Positions 1-8,382 of a stretch of 64,000 nt of DNA are shown here, one piece after another. The position numbers and the translations under genes are program-made. Every line of letters begins with the position of its first letter. Positions within the stretch are counted from its first letter, which is position 1. The stretch is from contig JAIQFH010000009.1 of assembly GCA_020073385.1 (NCBI GenBank), positions 94,921 through 158,920 of the forward strand. The letters run 5' to 3'. Source of the stretch: Terriglobia bacterium (lineage in GTDB: Bacteria > Acidobacteriota > Terriglobia > Terriglobales > Acidobacteriaceae). The notes beneath the pieces were generated by a model. It was not told the DNA's origin. It worked only from the letters and a program-made list of their open reading frames with translations, and did not search any database.

Positions 1-163
1 CCGAGAGGTTCATTTGGACGTGTGCGGTATCCGGAGCGGCTTCGAACTTTCCGTCAGCCCCCACATAAACGGTGTTAGGCTGCGCCGTGACCGCCGGGTG
101 CTCCTGCGCAAACATTCCAATGGAAAAGACGAGAATTGCGGAAAGAACGAATGCAGATTTCAT
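1..163 (-). CDS. SIMPL-domain (DUF541) secreted protein, N-terminal part
   Basis: The minus strand from the ATG at 161-163 reads a signal peptide (MKSAFVLSAILVFSIGMFAQ) and then a stretch ending ADGKFEAAPDTAHVQMNLS, which matches the start of SIMPL/DUF541 domains. These proteins are exported and often tied to oxidative-stress defence, but their biochemistry is poorly known. Only 54 codons lie in the window; the rest runs off the left edge. The family assignment rests on a short motif, so the domain call is likely but not certain. Confidence 0.6.
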   Translation of the reverse strand, partial: MKSAFVLSAILVFSIGMFAQEHPAVTAQPNTVYVGADGKFEAAPDTAHVQMNLS

Positions 164-276
164 GGCGTTCCTCATAGACAGGATTATCGGACATGGGAAT
201 GAATTCCCCAAGCCGTCCCTTCAGAAGAACGCCTGCTGAGACTGATCTTGCGCGTTGAGGACTAGCCTCTCTCGAA

Positions 277-912
277 TCAGGGAATCATCAAACTGCGATC
301 CAGCCTGATTTCGAGGGCGGTCCCTTTGTCGAGGACTAGATCGTGACCGGTCTCAAACGCCGTGTACGCCGAGTTCGCAGCGCCGTTACCAGCTCCAGCG
401 GCCGCACCTTTCTTGCCTCCTGAATGCATTCCTGCTGCCGCGCCTTCGCCCGCACCAATCACCACCGCTTCAGCGATCTCCTCTTTCGTCATTCCCTTGC
501 GTCCGATCTCTCCTTCTTCTCCTATCTGCTTCAGTCCGTGTTCTCCGGGAACGCCCGTCACCGTCGCGATGAGAGGCAGCCATCCATGCGCGGTCTCGAT
601 CTCGTCAAAGCTCAGAAGCAGTCGGGTGTGCAGGCCCGGTTCGACCGCGCTGACGTGTCCTTTGATCTTGCGCCCGACCTCAACCGTCATTCCATTCGAC
701 GCCATCAAAGCTTCTGCCAACCGAGCATGAAAGTGATCACCAGCTTTCACAGTGCGAGTGTCGAGCCGGTCAGTCAACTGGATCAGGCCGGTCGTGCCTT
801 GTACCACGGCATTGGCTGGGATGGAAGGCGCATCCTGCCCGAACGTCGTCGCGCAGAAACCAATGAGCAGCACGGAAATCAAACCTGTGATGCGGAGCAT
901 GCGTTTGGACAT
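277..912 (-). CDS. Secreted hypothetical protein with glycine/alanine-rich segment
   Basis: A 211-residue protein starting at an ATG with a good ribosome site (GAGAGGG, about 6 nt spacing). Residues 1-25 form a signal peptide ending in TTFGQ. Residues about 45-125 (for example TRTVKAGDHFHARLAEAL, then VEVGRKIKGHVSAVEPG) resemble the beta-rich domain found in TrbI-like and other exported proteins, where a fixed preset value and a 'GxxIxGxV' turn recur. Residues about 150-185 are rich in Gly and Ala, like a glycine-zipper that may insert in or lie on a membrane. It probably acts in the cell envelope. No catalytic motif is visible and I assign no function. Confidence 0.65.
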   Translation of the reverse strand: MSKRMLRITGLISVLLIGFCATTFGQDAPSIPANAVVQGTTGLIQLTDRLDTRTVKAGDHFHARLAEALMASNGMTVEVGRKIKGHVSAVEPGLHTRLLLSFDEIETAHGWLPLIATVTGVPGEHGLKQIGEEGEIGRKGMTKEEIAEAVVIGAGEGAAAGMHSGGKKGAAAGAGNGAANSAYTAFETGHDLVLDKGTALEIRLDRSLMIP

Positions 913-1008
913 AGATATCCCTCTCTCGACGGAACGTCGCTAGGCGATTTGGATGCGGGGCAACCTTGAATTTACTGCCCGCAGATAAGATCCTGTTTTT
1001 GCCTTAGT

Positions 1009-2667
1009 TTACGACTGAATCGTCGAATGAGGACCGGCCACGGCGAGTACATCGATGCCCAGGGGCGAGGAGTGCGACCTGGCAACCGTGGTGGCGGGAG
1101 AGTTTCCCTTCGCCGGCGACATCCCGACCGCACAATTTTTGCCTGCCTGTTTCGCGCGATTCAATCCGCGATCTGCAATGGTCAAAACCTCTTCGTAGCT
1201 CACCGCACGCGGATCGTCGGGAAACCAGGGAAACGCCGCCCAGCCCATTGAACAAGTTCGTCGCATGGTCTGTCCACTCGGTCCCAGGCTGAATGGAGTG
1301 TCAGCAACTGCCGAGAGAACGCGCTGCGCCAGCAACTCGGCCTCCGCGCGATCGGTGTAACGGGAAACGATCAGGAACTCTTCTCCACCCCAGCGTACGA
1401 GCACGTCAGAGTGACGAACCGAAGAACTCAGACGCCGCGCCATCTCGACCAGTACGGTGTCGCCGACATCATGGCCATACTCGTCGTTCACTTCCTTGAA
1501 GTTGTCAGCATCGATCAGGTAGAAAACCAGATCGCGTGTGTGCCGGTCGTGATTGTCGGCGTGCGAGCGGAGGGCCTGGCCCACGTCCGCATCAATCGTC
1601 GCCGAAAAATAACGCCGGTTGCGAAGGCCGGTGAGGGGATCGGTGAGCGAAGCCTCCTGCAGCACGACGTTGGTGAGGCTTAACTCCCGGTTCAGCTTGC
1701 GATGCTGGATGAAGATCAGAAAGGCCATCAGAAATATGGTGGCTAACGTAACCAGCACGCGGAAGTTCGAGGCCTGATGGGGAAGCCGCGGATCGAGCAG
1801 CGCAGCCAGCGCTATGATGGGCAACGACAGAACCGCCATCATCGCCAGGTTCGCCATCCGCGACCCATAGGATTCGTCTCCCGCGGTCTCCGGTATCGCC
1901 GTTAGTCCGTGGCCACCGAGCGCCACGACCGTATAAACCGCAAAAGACCCGCAATAGATTATGTCGTAGGTACTGCCGGTGTAATACAGTCCCTGCCCGA
2001 GAGCGCGGTTAATCAGGAAAAACGCGACCGCATTGAAAATCGCCGCGCCACAAAAGAAAGCATAGAACCGCTTCCAAGCTCCCGGGCTCTCCCGCCAGAA
2101 CAGGAGCAAAACCCCAATCATCACGATGGACCCTGCTTCGGAAAGGAGATCAAAGTTCCGGCTGTAGTTGGCCACGTTCGGCGACGGATACTGCCAGCAC
2201 ACGACGAACGAAACATACAGATCAAGCCACCAGAGAACTAGTAGGAGGAAGTCCAGCAGTCCGAACCGTATGCTCCGCGATGACGGCTGCCGGTGTGGAC
2301 GGAGCAGCAGGCCACCCACCATCGGCGCGCCGGCCAGGAAAAGCAAAGCGTCGGCCGGATACATATCCGGGAGCCTTCTCCGGATCACAAGATCCCAGTA
2401 ATCCCAAACCATCTGATCGGCCAGCCACAGCGCCCAGCCCGCGGCTTGCAGCATCCAGAACCACCGCACCCGCCCTTTCGCAGCCCGGGCGTTCCAGGAA
2501 AAGGCCAGCATGGCGCATACGATCAGCAATGTGCCGAACGTGTCGCTTACCACGACGGCCGTCATACCTCGAGGCAGCAACAGACAGCCCGCCGTAAGCA
2601 GCGCCGTGAACACTACCGTGACCCAAAATAGAAGTTTTAAGTGATTGCGGCCCTGCACCTGTGCCAC
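1009..2667 (-). CDS. Membrane-bound diguanylate cyclase (GGDEF)
   Basis: Makes the second messenger c-di-GMP from two GTP. The 552-residue protein has about ten hydrophobic segments over residues 10-325, then a short linker and a GGDEF domain. DPLTGLRNRRYF begins near residue 343, the active-site motif GGEEF is at about 427-431, and the inhibitory I-site RHSD lies exactly five residues before it (418-421), so both activity and product inhibition are expected. The start shown is GTG; a second GTG three codons on (2658) has better spacing from a GAAGG site and may be the true start. It lies 14 nt after the HD-GYP gene on the same strand, so synthesis and breakdown of c-di-GMP are probably co-transcribed. 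The membrane sensor region is not a family I recognise. Confidence 0.9.
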   Translation of the reverse strand: MAQVQGRNHLKLLFWVTVVFTALLTAGCLLLPRGMTAVVVSDTFGTLLIVCAMLAFSWNARAAKGRVRWFWMLQAAGWALWLADQMVWDYWDLVIRRRLPDMYPADALLFLAGAPMVGGLLLRPHRQPSSRSIRFGLLDFLLLVLWWLDLYVSFVVCWQYPSPNVANYSRNFDLLSEAGSIVMIGVLLLFWRESPGAWKRFYAFFCGAAIFNAVAFFLINRALGQGLYYTGSTYDIIYCGSFAVYTVVALGGHGLTAIPETAGDESYGSRMANLAMMAVLSLPIIALAALLDPRLPHQASNFRVLVTLATIFLMAFLIFIQHRKLNRELSLTNVVLQEASLTDPLTGLRNRRYFSATIDADVGQALRSHADNHDRHTRDLVFYLIDADNFKEVNDEYGHDVGDTVLVEMARRLSSSVRHSDVLVRWGGEEFLIVSRYTDRAEAELLAQRVLSAVADTPFSLGPSGQTMRRTCSMGWAAFPWFPDDPRAVSYEEVLTIADRGLNRAKQAGKNCAVGMSPAKGNSPATTVARSHSSPLGIDVLAVAGPHSTIQS

Positions 2668-2681
2668 CTTCGCGAGCGGAG

Positions 2682-3770
2682 TTAGCCTTTGGCCCCTGCG
2701 GAATATGCGATGCGTGAAATCTGCGAATCTATGTCTTTTCGCAAACGATCCCAGATATCTTCCGGTATCTCGACAAAAGCTCTGACTACCTCTGGATCAA
2801 ATTGCCTGCCGCTCCAGCGGATGATTTCCTCCCGCGCCGCCTGATAAGGCTGCGCCGGTCGATAGACACGGTCCACGGTCATTGCATCCAGCGTGTCAGC
2901 GACCGAAAAGATTCGTGCTCCCAGTGGAATTTCCTCGCCCTTCAATCTCCGGGGATAGCCGGTTCCGTCGTAACGCTCCTGGTGGGAGTAGACGATGTCA
3001 CAGGCCTCGACCAGGAAAGGGATCTTTTTCACAATCTGGTATCCCTTAAAGCAGTGCTCCTGCATGATGGCCATCTCATCCGGAGTTAGTTTGCCAGGCT
3101 TTCGAAGAATCGCGTCTGGGATCGCCAGCTTACCGATGTCATGGAGAAACGCGCCGCGCGCGATGGTCGGAATCTGCTCCGGCGGCAGTCCCATAGCCTT
3201 GGCAATCACGATCGTGAAGGCGGTGACTCGCCGTGAATGGCCTTCGGTTTCGGCATCCTTCATGTCCAGCGCGTCGCCCAAGGCCTCGAGCGTCATGTCA
3301 TAGGAGCGCTCCAACTCACGCACGGTCGCCTGCAGTTGCTCGGTGCGCGCCTTGACCAGGGATTCAAGATTCGTCTGATAATTCCGGTTTTCTACTTTTA
3401 GTCGCCGGTTCTCAAGCGCCCGGCTGACGGTGTTGAGCAGTTGCTCGCGCTCAAATGGCTTCAGCAGGTAGTCATAGGCACCGTTCCGGATGGCTGCCAG
3501 CGCGACCGAGATGTCGTGCACGGCGGTAACCATCACAACCGGCATGTCGGGGTATTTTTCCTTGGTGCGCTCCAGCAGTCCGATGCCATCCAGATCGGCC
3601 ATCATCAGGTCGGAAAGCATCAGTTCAAAGTCTTCTCCGGAGTTCAGAACGGCGAGCGCCTCCATGCCCGAACTGGCTTGTTTGCAGGCATATCCGGCGG
3701 TCCCGAGCATGGACGCGACGATTTCCCGAATCGGCTCTTCGTCGTCAACAACAAGAATTCGATCTGGCAT
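2682..3770 (-). CDS. Response regulator with HD-GYP c-di-GMP phosphodiesterase domain
   Basis: An RpfG-like cytoplasmic enzyme that hydrolyses c-di-GMP under phosphorelay control. Numbering from the upstream GTG at 3779, the receiver has the acidic pocket VVDDEE near residue 10, the phospho-acceptor Asp at about 57 (MLSDLMM) and the Lys of LLKPF near 108. A coiled linker (about 120-165) leads to the HD-GYP domain with HDIGK at 213-217 and HQERYDGTGYP at 266-276, so metal-binding residues look intact. I chose the ATG at 3768-3770; the GTG three codons upstream is possible. It is the upstream partner of the GGDEF gene, giving an antagonistic pair in one transcript. Confidence 0.92.
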   Translation of the reverse strand: MPDRILVVDDEEPIREIVASMLGTAGYACKQASSGMEALAVLNSGEDFELMLSDLMMADLDGIGLLERTKEKYPDMPVVMVTAVHDISVALAAIRNGAYDYLLKPFEREQLLNTVSRALENRRLKVENRNYQTNLESLVKARTEQLQATVRELERSYDMTLEALGDALDMKDAETEGHSRRVTAFTIVIAKAMGLPPEQIPTIARGAFLHDIGKLAIPDAILRKPGKLTPDEMAIMQEHCFKGYQIVKKIPFLVEACDIVYSHQERYDGTGYPRRLKGEEIPLGARIFSVADTLDAMTVDRVYRPAQPYQAAREEIIRWSGRQFDPEVVRAFVEIPEDIWDRLRKDIDSQISRIAYSAGAKG

Positions 3771-3906
3771 GGTCTGCACGAAAGGCTATCGGCGATTGTA
3801 CCCTTTCGGCGAGATACCGAAAGTAATCATTGAGGGTCGGAAACTCCATCGAGATTGCGGCCCTCCATGATATTCAGAAACGAGGACTCCGTACGCCCGG
3901 AACGCG

Positions 3907-6900
3907 ATGAGCGATTTCCTCTTATCAGTTTGGAACGCGGTAGGGAGGCTGGGACTGGCCCGGCCCTCGGCCACGGAATGGACGCTGCTGATTCTGCTGG
4001 CGGCGTCGGTCCTCGCGCTTCGCGCGTTTCGCGAGAGTTACTTCAAGCTCTGGGTCCTGGGCTGGGCGACGTTTGTCGTTTCGCGTTTCTCCGAGCATTG
4101 CTTTGCACCCAAGATTCCCGCGCCCTTCGATTTGGTAGTGGTGCAGGCAACCTTTGTCCTCGCTGTTGGACTTCTGGCCGGAGCAGTTCTGCTGTATGCG
4201 CGCGTTCGCGATCTGATCATTCCGCTCATGGTGATCACGCCGGTGCTGGTCGGTTTCGCTGGCGCACGGGTGCTGTTGTGGTCCGAATCACTGCCACTGC
4301 GCTTCGCTTTGGAAGTCGGCTATCGCGTGGTGTTGCTGGTTGCGGCAATTGCCCTGTTGCGCGCTCGCCGCGGCCGCTGGCAGGCCTCGGCCTGGCTGCT
4401 GGCTTTGTGCCTGCTGGCGCTGCATCTTTCCTGGGCTCCGCTGACCGGGCAGGTTCCGGCCGTAGCGCTCATCGCGTCAGAAATTGCCCTGCCGATCACG
4501 ATGTTGCTGCTGGTACTCGGCGAAATGCGCGCCCGGACCCGCAGGTTGCAGGCCATGCAGGCGATTACCGAAAGCATCGCCAGCGCCCAGCAATACGGGA
4601 GTGTGGTGCAGTGCGCTGTCGAAGAACTGCAGCGCGTTGCCGGCGTCCGCGCCTGCTGGTTCCGCCTCAGTGAAGGCGGCCATCTCGTCGCCACGCACGC
4701 AGCCGGCCTTTCTGCGGAGTTCCTGCGCGACGCCGGCTTTGCTCAGATCACAGACGACGTCTCGAAACTATGGGAAAAACGTGCCCCCAAAACGCAGAGA
4801 GCGGAAAACGCCGCCACTGAGCCCGCCGAGTGTCTCGCTGTCGAGAAGATTCGCCAGTTCGTGATCGCACCGGTCGTGGGCAACAAATCCCCGGTCGGAC
4901 TGCTGATGATCGGCCATTCCAGCAGCCGCCAGTGGACCACTGACGAACTCCATTTCCTGCAAAGCTGCGCCCGGCAACTCGCCTTGGCCGTCGAAAACTT
5001 CCGCCTGCTCGAGCAGGTGCTGCGTTCGCAGCGCCAGTGGATGAATACCTTCGACTCCATCCACGATGTCATCCTCGCCCACGACTCCGACTTTCGCATT
5101 ATCAAGGCGAACCAGGTCTTGCTGGAACAGATTGGCCAGGCCCCGGCCGACGTCATCGGCAGCACCTGCGAGTCCGCGTTGCCGCATACGTATGGCGAGT
5201 GGACCGGTTGCCCGTACTGCGCCATGGGCGGTGACGAGGAATTCACGGAAGGAGCCGACCCCTGCTTTGGCGGATTCTCGGTCGTTTCGACCTCCTCTTA
5301 CACCGATCAGGGCACGCAGCAAAAAGGCACGATTCACGTTGTTCGCGACATCACGGACCGTCACTCCGCCGAAGAACGTTATCGGCTGCTCTTTGAACAG
5401 GTGCAGGAAGGCGTTTACGTCGCTGATCCGACGGGCCGCCTCATCGACTGCAACGATGCCTTCGTCCACATGCTCGGCTATAGCAACCGCGACGAACTGC
5501 TGGTACTGAATCTGGACAAGGAAATCTGCGTTGATCCCAACCAGCGTGAGACTTTCCGGCACGAGATCGAAACCCACAACTACGTTCGCAATTTCGAAGT
5601 CACGCTGCGCCGCCGGGATGGCACGCTGCTGCTTGCGGTCGAGAGCAGCTTCGCGACGCGCGATGCCACAGGCGCGGTGGAGCGCTACCAGGGATTCGTT
5701 CTCGACATGACGGAAAAGCGGCGCGCGGAAGATGAGATGCAGCGCCGCAATCGCGAATTGAATGCGCTGAATGCGATGGCTGTGGTGGCGGCGCAATCGT
5801 TCGACCTGGACGAGATTCTCAACCTGACCCTGCGGCAGGTGGTGACTCTGTTTGCCGCCGAGAGCGGAACGGTCTATCTCTCGGACATCGACAGCCCGAC
5901 CTATCGCCGGCGGGCCGCATGGGGACCGCGTAGCCGCGACAAGGGACGTCCTTCAGAAATTTCCTTCCCTGAGGGCTTTGGCGATTTGGTGATCCGCTCA
6001 CGCGCCGAGGTCGTTACTACCGAATATCTGCCGCACCTGCCTCCCAAGGTTGCCGAGTTCTTGCGATCGGAATCCGATCGCTCCTGGATCTGGGTGCTGT
6101 TCTGGGCTAAGGATTCGCCGGTCGGTCTGATGGGGTTGTGCAGCCATCTCGGATATCAATACTCGTCGAATGACGAAAACTTGCTGGTCGCCATCAGCCG
6201 CCAATTGGCCACGACCATCGAAAAGGTCCGGCTGTATGAAGAAACCTGCCGCGCCTATGAAGATCTGCGCAAGACGCAGGAGCAGTTACTGCAAAGTGAG
6301 AAGATGTCAGCGGTCGGGCAGTTAATCGCCGGCGTTGCCCATGAGCTCAACAACCCGCTGACTGCCATTCTCGGCTACGCGCAACTTCTCGAGACCGAAG
6401 GACTGAACCCACGCGCCCAGGATTTCGTCACCAAGCTCTTCAAGCAGGCGCAGCGGACCCATCGAGTCGTTCAGAACCTGCTTTCCTTCGCGCGTCAGCG
6501 CAAGCCGCAGCGGGATGAGGTCGATATCCGCAAGGTGCTCGAAGAAACGCTCACCCTGCGCGACTACGATCTCAAGATCAATAACATCAAGGTCGAGCGT
6601 GACGTTCCGTCGGAAGCTGCGATGGTCGTTGCCGATCCGCATCAACTGGAGCAGGTTTTCCTGAACATCATCAATAACGCCGTCGATGCCATTCTAGAGA
6701 CGGGACACACCGGGACGTTGAAGATTCGTATAAGCTCCCTTGGCGGAAACATCTGTACACAATTCTCTGACGATGGCGCGGGAATCAAAGATCCCAAACG
6801 CATCTTCGATCCTTTCTACACCACCAAGAGTGTTGGCAAAGGAACCGGCCTTGGACTCAGCATCTGCTATGGGATTGTGAAGGAACACGGCGGAGACATC

Positions 6901-7419
6901 CTCGCCAGTAACAATCCGGAGGGCGGCGCAACCATCGAGGTCAAGCTGCCGGCGGCAGTCGCTGCCGCAGCCGAACCCGAAGCCGTGAAGCCCGCGCCCC
7001 GCCTGCACGAAGGCGCTGTTCACGGACGTGTCTTACTGGTCGAAGAAGAAGAAGCTGTTCTTGAATTCGAGCGCGACGTGCTCGCTGGCGCTGGCGCTGC
7101 GGTGGTTACAGCGAAGACGGCGCAGGATGTCAAAACTCGCCTCCTCTCTGAACCGTTTGACGCCGTCATCATGAGCGGCAAGATGGCGAACCAGTGGACT
7201 GCCAAAGAATCCTACCCGTGGCTCAAAGAAAACTGTCCTGGGATGGAAGCTCACGTGTTGTATACGTTCTCCAACAGTGTGGAACCGGGCGATGGACGCA
7301 CCTTCCTGCAGGAGAATAGCATTCCCTACTTGGTGAAGCCCTTCGAAGTGGCCGAACTCATCAGCCAGGCCCGCAAACTGTTGCAGAAGGCGCAGGCGGC
7401 GGGCGCGGGCGCAGACTAG
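3907..7419 (+). CDS. Multi-sensor histidine kinase with degenerate C-terminal receiver
   Basis: A 1170-residue kinase. Residues 1-200 hold about seven hydrophobic segments, followed by GAF (about 215-370), PAS (380-480), a second PAS (490-610) and a second GAF (625-780). The phospho-acceptor box GVAHELNNPL places His near residue 812; the ATPase has the N box (NIINNAVDAI), DDGAGI and GTGLGLSI. After a linker the end (about 1040-1165) folds like a receiver and keeps the Lys of LVKPF, but the acidic pocket is VEEEE and the phospho-acceptor position of 'FDAVIMSGKM' is Ser, not Asp. It is transcribed away from the c-di-GMP pair. Its signal is unknown and its partner is not obvious; the neighbouring HD-GYP regulator is one candidate by proximity only. 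Confidence 0.9.
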   Translation: MSDFLLSVWNAVGRLGLARPSATEWTLLILLAASVLALRAFRESYFKLWVLGWATFVVSRFSEHCFAPKIPAPFDLVVVQATFVLAVGLLAGAVLLYARVRDLIIPLMVITPVLVGFAGARVLLWSESLPLRFALEVGYRVVLLVAAIALLRARRGRWQASAWLLALCLLALHLSWAPLTGQVPAVALIASEIALPITMLLLVLGEMRARTRRLQAMQAITESIASAQQYGSVVQCAVEELQRVAGVRACWFRLSEGGHLVATHAAGLSAEFLRDAGFAQITDDVSKLWEKRAPKTQRAENAATEPAECLAVEKIRQFVIAPVVGNKSPVGLLMIGHSSSRQWTTDELHFLQSCARQLALAVENFRLLEQVLRSQRQWMNTFDSIHDVILAHDSDFRIIKANQVLLEQIGQAPADVIGSTCESALPHTYGEWTGCPYCAMGGDEEFTEGADPCFGGFSVVSTSSYTDQGTQQKGTIHVVRDITDRHSAEERYRLLFEQVQEGVYVADPTGRLIDCNDAFVHMLGYSNRDELLVLNLDKEICVDPNQRETFRHEIETHNYVRNFEVTLRRRDGTLLLAVESSFATRDATGAVERYQGFVLDMTEKRRAEDEMQRRNRELNALNAMAVVAAQSFDLDEILNLTLRQVVTLFAAESGTVYLSDIDSPTYRRRAAWGPRSRDKGRPSEISFPEGFGDLVIRSRAEVVTTEYLPHLPPKVAEFLRSESDRSWIWVLFWAKDSPVGLMGLCSHLGYQYSSNDENLLVAISRQLATTIEKVRLYEETCRAYEDLRKTQEQLLQSEKMSAVGQLIAGVAHELNNPLTAILGYAQLLETEGLNPRAQDFVTKLFKQAQRTHRVVQNLLSFARQRKPQRDEVDIRKVLEETLTLRDYDLKINNIKVERDVPSEAAMVVADPHQLEQVFLNIINNAVDAILETGHTGTLKIRISSLGGNICTQFSDDGAGIKDPKRIFDPFYTTKSVGKGTGLGLSICYGIVKEHGGDILASNNPEGGATIEVKLPAAVAAAAEPEAVKPAPRLHEGAVHGRVLLVEEEEAVLEFERDVLAGAGAAVVTAKTAQDVKTRLLSEPFDAVIMSGKMANQWTAKESYPWLKENCPGMEAHVLYTFSNSVEPGDGRTFLQENSIPYLVKPFEVAELISQARKLLQKAQAAGAGAD

Positions 7420-7579
7420 TCTCCTCACTGACGTAACCCTCTCTTTCGAACCCCTGGGACCAACCACTCTGGAAAGAGTCCTAGCTTGCTCAGTTTCCAA
7501 TTCGATCGTGGTGACGATCTTTGGCATGGCCACGCATCTCGTGTATGCTAGCCCCGCTTTGCCCTCCGGAGGGCCGATC

Positions 7580-8266
7580 ATGCAATGGGTGACGAGATTT
7601 TGTGCCTCGTTGGCAGCGGTGTTCGTCGTTTCGCTGATGTCACCGGTTTGGCTGTGCGCTCAGTCAAACTCGCACTTGCCTTCGTTCGGCGTCTGCAAGC
7701 CAGTCAGCGAGCGCACGACCGAGATGGGATGTTGGATCCTGGTCGACCAACCCGTGGGGCGGATCGACCAAGGACAAATCTTCTGGCATTTGGATGTTTA
7801 TCCAACGCGTTCAACCGCGGAGAAGGCGAAGGGACCACGTGGGACCGTCATCGAATCACTGGGAAAGGTGTGGTTGCTGACGATCGAAAAGGCGGGATGG
7901 TGACCGGACGTTAAAGGGGAACGCATCGCCGAAATCGGTCCGCTTCCAGTAACCGCCGGGGAACAATACTCGGCGTTGTTTATGGAGGCGGTCACTAATC
8001 CCGGGATGACCTCTGCCATTCATGTTCACTCGGGACCCGAAGCCTGGTACACCTTGGCCGGAGAGACGTGTCTGGAAACTCCAGACGGCAAACTGGTGGG
8101 ATCAGCAGGAGGCGCGCCAGTGATCGTGCCTGGAGGCCCGCCCATGTTGCTCACAGCCACCGGCACGGAACAGCGCCGAGCGCTGACGCTCATTCTTCAC
8201 GAATCGTCGAAGCCTCCTACTACTGTGATCCACGATTGGACTCCGAAAGGTTTGTGTCACCCCTGA
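7580..8266 (+). pseudogene. Secreted cupin-domain protein interrupted by in-frame TGA
   Basis: The ATG at 7580 follows a strong ribosome site (GGAGGG, 6 nt spacing) and opens a signal peptide ending in VWLCAQ. The frame meets TGA at 7901-7903 (codon 108), yet it continues open in the same frame for 120 more codons and reads a cupin: HVHSGPEAWYTL, GETCLETPDG, IVPGGPPMLL and a closing HDWTPKGLC. The two halves are evidently one gene with a nonsense codon. The first product alone would be a 107-residue secreted protein without the cupin metal site. No selenocysteine hairpin is evident after this TGA, so I take it as a pseudogene, a sequencing error or a read-through case. The natural role is unknown. 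Confidence 0.7.
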
Positions 8267-8382
8267 TAAGTGGTGGCAAGGCCGACGCCATATCAAGGTA
8301 TCTTCTGAAGTTTTCTGCCCTGAAACGCACAGCCATCCACACCTTTCCTCCATCGCCTTTGCGTTAGACTACGGACAGACCC

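Noticed and set aside
4768..5796. Minus-strand frame (342 codons) opposite the multi-sensor kinase
   Set aside because: Antisense shadow of PAS and GAF domains; composition follows the other strand.
7901..7903. TGA in the cupin gene as a second selenocysteine codon
   Set aside because: The 40 nt after it do not form a hairpin with a G-U loop at the right distance, and the flanking sequence does not match any Sec protein I know. Nonsense mutation or error is simpler.
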